A stretch of DNA of 33,276 nucleotides, taken from contig JAJDZM010000307.1 of NCBI GenBank assembly GCA_022824615.1, positions 1-33,276 of the forward strand, written 5' to 3'. Both the position numbers and the translations under genes were made by a program. A model generated the notes under the pieces. It had not been told where the DNA came from. It was given only the letters and a program-made list of their open reading frames with translations, and made no database searches. Shown here in pieces: positions 31,060-33,276 of the stretch (the first letter of the stretch is position 1; each line of letters begins with the position of its first letter). This stretch comes from Candidatus Binatia bacterium. Lineage in GTDB: Bacteria > Desulfobacterota > Binatia > Bin18.

Positions 31060-31944
31060 ATGAAGCAGAGCCACAACGCCCCTCTCCAACTCGGTCAGCT
31101 TGCCGCCGGACTGCTCGCCGACGATGACCTCACGCGGCTTTCAGCGTTGGCTCTGCTTGAGTCGGAGAGAACACTAACGTCTCTCTCGGACGACGTGGTC
31201 CGTAACCTTCTCACGTGTCTGGGGCATCGTACCAAAAAAATACAACGTGGCGCGGCGACCGTCCTCGTCCGCTTCGCCTCCCAACAGCCTGACATTATCG
31301 CGGCGCTGACACACAAGCTGACGCATCCGGACGCGCGGCTGCGCTGGACTGCGGCTTTTACCCTCTCCCAGCTTGAACTGCCGAGCCCCTCGCCTCAAAG
31401 AGTAAACGTGTCCTCCAATCAGACACAACTGCCGGACACGTTTACTCTTCTTCCTGTTTTAATCGAAAACCTGGGACATCAGGAAAGCGACCTGCGCTGG
31501 GCCGCGGCAACTGCGGTCTTGCAGCTCGCCCGGCACTATTCTCAAGACGTTGCTCAGGCCATGATCCAGCTCGTGTATAAGGGCAATGCCGTACAACGCC
31601 GTATGGCCCTCTACTGTCTCCGCGACCTGAAGCAAACGGATCACACAGCCCAGGACGCCTATCTCGCCAGCCTGCGTGACGAGGACCCTATGGTCCGCCT
31701 GGGCGGTTTGTCCTGTCTGGGTAAGCTCCGACTGAGGAGTGGAGCAATGCGAGCAGCGATTCCCCGGCTTTTAGAACACGACCCTGACATGGGTGTCCGC
31801 CGTGCGGCTGCCGTAACCTGCGGGCAGATCGGCGACACGGACACACATATCATTGAGGCGTTGCAGCGAACGGCTCAAGCGGCTGACACCAGCCTCAGCA
31901 AAGCATCGGCCGGAGCACTCAAGAAACTGCTATACCGGACGTAA
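31060..31944 (+). CDS. HEAT-repeat protein
   Basis: A 294-aa protein made of HEAT/PBS-lyase-like helical repeats, for example DDVVRNLLTCLGHRTKKIQR, DARLRWTAAFTLSQLELP, ESDLRWAAATAVLQLARH, DPMVRLGGLSCLGKL and MGVRRAAAVTCGQIGD. Such proteins are protein-binding scaffolds; some act as lyases or adaptors for chromophore or cofactor attachment. It starts 3 bp after the lipoate ligase-like gene and has no own ribosome site, so it is translationally coupled. Residues 113-130 (QRVNVSSNQTQLPDTFTL) are encoded by an inserted inverted repeat and interrupt the repeat array without breaking the frame. Confidence 0.85.
   Translation: MKQSHNAPLQLGQLAAGLLADDDLTRLSALALLESERTLTSLSDDVVRNLLTCLGHRTKKIQRGAATVLVRFASQQPDIIAALTHKLTHPDARLRWTAAFTLSQLELPSPSPQRVNVSSNQTQLPDTFTLLPVLIENLGHQESDLRWAAATAVLQLARHYSQDVAQAMIQLVYKGNAVQRRMALYCLRDLKQTDHTAQDAYLASLRDEDPMVRLGGLSCLGKLRLRSGAMRAAIPRLLEHDPDMGVRRAAAVTCGQIGDTDTHIIEALQRTAQAADTSLSKASAGALKKLLYRT
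31398..31449. repeat. 52-bp perfect inverted repeat element inside the HEAT-repeat gene
   Basis: AAGAGTAAACGTGTCC (31398-31413) and GGACACGTTTACTCTT (31434-31449) are perfect 16-bp inverted arms around a 20-bp spacer. The full unit lies in the coding region and keeps the frame. The same arm is found alone at 31030-31045, and a shorter version flanks a loop at 29860-29905. This is a small dispersed element, perhaps mobilised in trans like REP or MITE units. Confidence 0.8.
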
Positions 31945-31962
31945 AATACGGGTGATGAAGCT

Positions 31963-32172
31963 TTACGACAGGTAGCCCATCGGCTCGTTTTTCAGCAGTT
32001 CAACAATCACCTGCTGCCGGGTCTTGGGCCGTGTTTGGTTTTGTCCCTTCCCATCCAAGACAAACAGACCGCGCTTATACGTTCCACCGCCGTGCTGACA
32101 CGTGTCCCACAACCGCTGCCACCGTTCGGGCGAGCGGACCCACTGTCTGAGAATTTTCTCTTGGTTGGTCAT
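31963..32172 (-). CDS. Small protein of unknown function
   Basis: A 69-aa protein starting MTNQEKILRQWVRSPERWQR, with GGAAGG as ribosome site 2-7 bp before the ATG at 32170-32172. It is basic and contains HGGGTYKRGLFVLDGKG and KTRQQVIVELLKNEPMGYLS. No cysteine pair or membrane segment. I do not recognise the family. It is convergent with the HEAT gene, 18 bp apart. Codon pattern and ribosome site support a real gene, but only moderately. Confidence 0.5.
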   Translation of the reverse strand: MTNQEKILRQWVRSPERWQRLWDTCQHGGGTYKRGLFVLDGKGQNQTRPKTRQQVIVELLKNEPMGYLS

Positions 32173-32270
32173 CCTTCCGTCTTGACTGAATTCTGACAAG
32201 AGCGCAAGAGCCGTACCTGGAAAGTCAGGGTATGCGACGGAAGACCGCTTCCATTATGAGCAGGCTTTCC

Positions 32271-32300
32271 TTCCCCGTATTAAACCAGGCTTACGGGGAA
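32271..32300 (-). terminator. Hairpin at the 3' end of the MMPL/RND gene
   Basis: TTCCCCGTA (32271-32279) and TACGGGGAA (32292-32300) form a perfect 9-bp inverted repeat with a 12-nt loop, 8 bp past the stop of the transporter gene at 32308. No T run follows on the minus strand, so termination is likely but not certain. The remaining bases of this 135-bp gap show nothing else. Confidence 0.45.
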
Positions 32301-32307
32301 ACCGGAC

Positions 32308-33276
32308 TTACGCGGTCTGCCCCTCTACGCTCGGCTGTAGCGTTCCGACCAAAGCCGTTTTTCCCCCGTATACGAAGCGAGGTTTGAACGTATTCAGGAT
32401 CGCCGGCAGGACGGTCATCGAAACCAAGAGACAGGCGCCCATATTCAGCGACAGCATGGCGCCCAGATAAAAATTGGGCCGAAAATTCGAGGTGAGGAAG
32501 ACCAAGAAGCTCGCCGTCACAACGAGTGCATTAAAAAAGATCGCTTTGCCCGACGTCGCCATGGTGGCGGCGGTAATCTCTTCCGGGTCAGTCAATCCAG
32601 AGCGGATTTTAATCCGGTATTTATTCAGGAAATGGATCGTATAGTCGATGCCAATGCCAATCACCATGGAAGCGGTCAACGATTTACCAACCTCAAGGGG
32701 AATGCCAAGCAGCCCGAGCAGTCCAAAACTGAAGACCATGACTAAACTAATCGGGATGATATTAATCAGCCCAGCGACCCAGGAGCGAAACATAAACGCC
32801 GTCAATAAAAAGACGGCCACGAGTGAGACGACGAGACTGGCCAACTGCCCAGACACCACCAGTTCGCTGAAACGGGTGGTCAGATAGCCATTGCCGGCAA
32901 TCCCAAGCCGAAAACCGCTGTTGGTTTCCCAACCAATAACCGTCGGATCAATGCCAGCCAGCCAGCGTCCAAAGCGGATAGACCACGGATCCTGTGAGCC
33001 AGTATCGGCTGTACCGCTATCCCCTGTCTGCCCAAACTCACGTACGGCAAAGTCTTGCACAATCCCAACCACGCGTTCGATGTCCTGGGTGCTATCCGAC
33101 CGCAAAAATACGGTCATGTTGGCGTGCTGATAGTCATAATCCACGATTTCATCAAAATCGTCCGGGTCGCCAGAGAAGGAGTAGAGCAACAGGTACTGGG
33201 CGATGAGGTCTTGCGAGTCCGGAATCACTTCCATTTCGGGCTGATCCTCGTTCATGACCCGGTTCATGCGTTTGAT
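32308..33276 (-). CDS. MMPL/RND-family transporter, C-terminal part (runs off the window)
   Basis: The open frame enters from the right edge (ATC AAA CGC at 33268-33276) and ends at 32308, giving at least 322 residues. After a periplasmic loop (about 1-160) come five or more membrane segments: LASLVVSLVAVFLLTAFMF, LINIIPISLVMVFSFGLLGL, SLTASMVIGIGIDYTIHFL, AIFFNALVVTASFLVFLTS and GAMLSLNMGACLLVSMTVLP. G-x-G-I-D-Y-x-I-H-F is the charged motif of the MMPL/RND superfamily, used for proton-driven export of lipids or other hydrophobic compounds, as in HpnN. The N-terminal half is outside the window. The substrate is unknown. Confidence 0.88.
   Translation of the reverse strand: MKRMNRVMNEDQPEMEVIPDSQDLIAQYLLLYSFSGDPDDFDEIVDYDYQHANMTVFLRSDSTQDIERVVGIVQDFAVREFGQTGDSGTADTGSQDPWSIRFGRWLAGIDPTVIGWETNSGFRLGIAGNGYLTTRFSELVVSGQLASLVVSLVAVFLLTAFMFRSWVAGLINIIPISLVMVFSFGLLGLLGIPLEVGKSLTASMVIGIGIDYTIHFLNKYRIKIRSGLTDPEEITAATMATSGKAIFFNALVVTASFLVFLTSNFRPNFYLGAMLSLNMGACLLVSMTVLPAILNTFKPRFVYGGKTALVGTLQPSVEGQTA

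Overview
The window is about 33 kb of fairly GC-rich bacterial DNA with two distinct halves. The left half (about 1-10.8 kb) is an accessory, defence-type island. The right half (about 10.9-33.3 kb) is mostly metabolic. There are no rRNA genes, no tRNA genes that I could recognise, and no CRISPR array. The metabolic content (several luciferase-like flavin oxidoreductases, class III CoA transferases, a molybdenum hydroxylase operon, an MMPL/RND exporter) resembles uncultured soil, marine or symbiont lineages near Deltaproteobacteria, Tectomicrobia or Binatota. That placement is an impression, not a demonstrated assignment.

Left half. The window opens in the tail of an IS5-like transposase that overlaps two antitoxin-like genes with no toxin. 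Next comes an XRE repressor plus ImmA/IrrE metalloprotease pair, transcribed divergently from a three-gene ubiquitin-like conjugation operon: an 88-aa ubiquitin-like protein, a small E2-like protein and a fused JAB protease/E1 enzyme, with overlapping reading frames throughout. A perfect 7-bp inverted repeat lies between the two arms. This cassette (765-3898) is the most interesting system here. It looks like a protease-controlled, repressor-gated ubiquitin-like modification system. It runs tail to tail into a type I restriction-modification operon (hsdR, hsdM, a HigBA-type toxin-antitoxin pair, hsdS), all on the minus strand. A FitA-like antitoxin with a clear palindromic promoter/operator follows, with its PIN toxin truncated.

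Middle (10.9-20.5 kb). Here are a cupin, a zinc alcohol dehydrogenase with a DUF1326 protein, a secreted protein of unknown role and an LLM-family oxidoreductase. An adenine DNA methyltransferase follows, overlapped by what looks like the 3' remnant of its restriction enzyme. Then come two adjacent CaiB/BaiF CoA transferases, one lacking the usual catalytic aspartate, a small unknown ORF and a Nudix hydrolase of the CoA-pyrophosphatase type.

Right part (20.5-33.3 kb). A minus-strand molybdenum hydroxylase operon is read in the order xdhC, mocA, FAD subunit, 2Fe-2S subunit, large subunit copy 2, a ThiS/MoaD-like protein, large subunit copy 1. XdhC and MocA would supply and tailor the cofactor. 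The three hydroxylase subunits form the enzyme, and two paralogous catalytic subunits are available. An intrinsic-terminator-like hairpin and a G-rich hairpin sit between the operon's last genes. Beyond it are a second LLM oxidoreductase, a lipoate ligase-like protein without the usual lysine coupled to a HEAT-repeat protein, a small unknown gene and the 3' end of an MMPL/RND transporter. A 16-bp repeat (AAGAGTAAACGTGTCC and its complement) recurs around 29.9-31.4 kb and forms a hairpin inserted in frame inside the HEAT gene.
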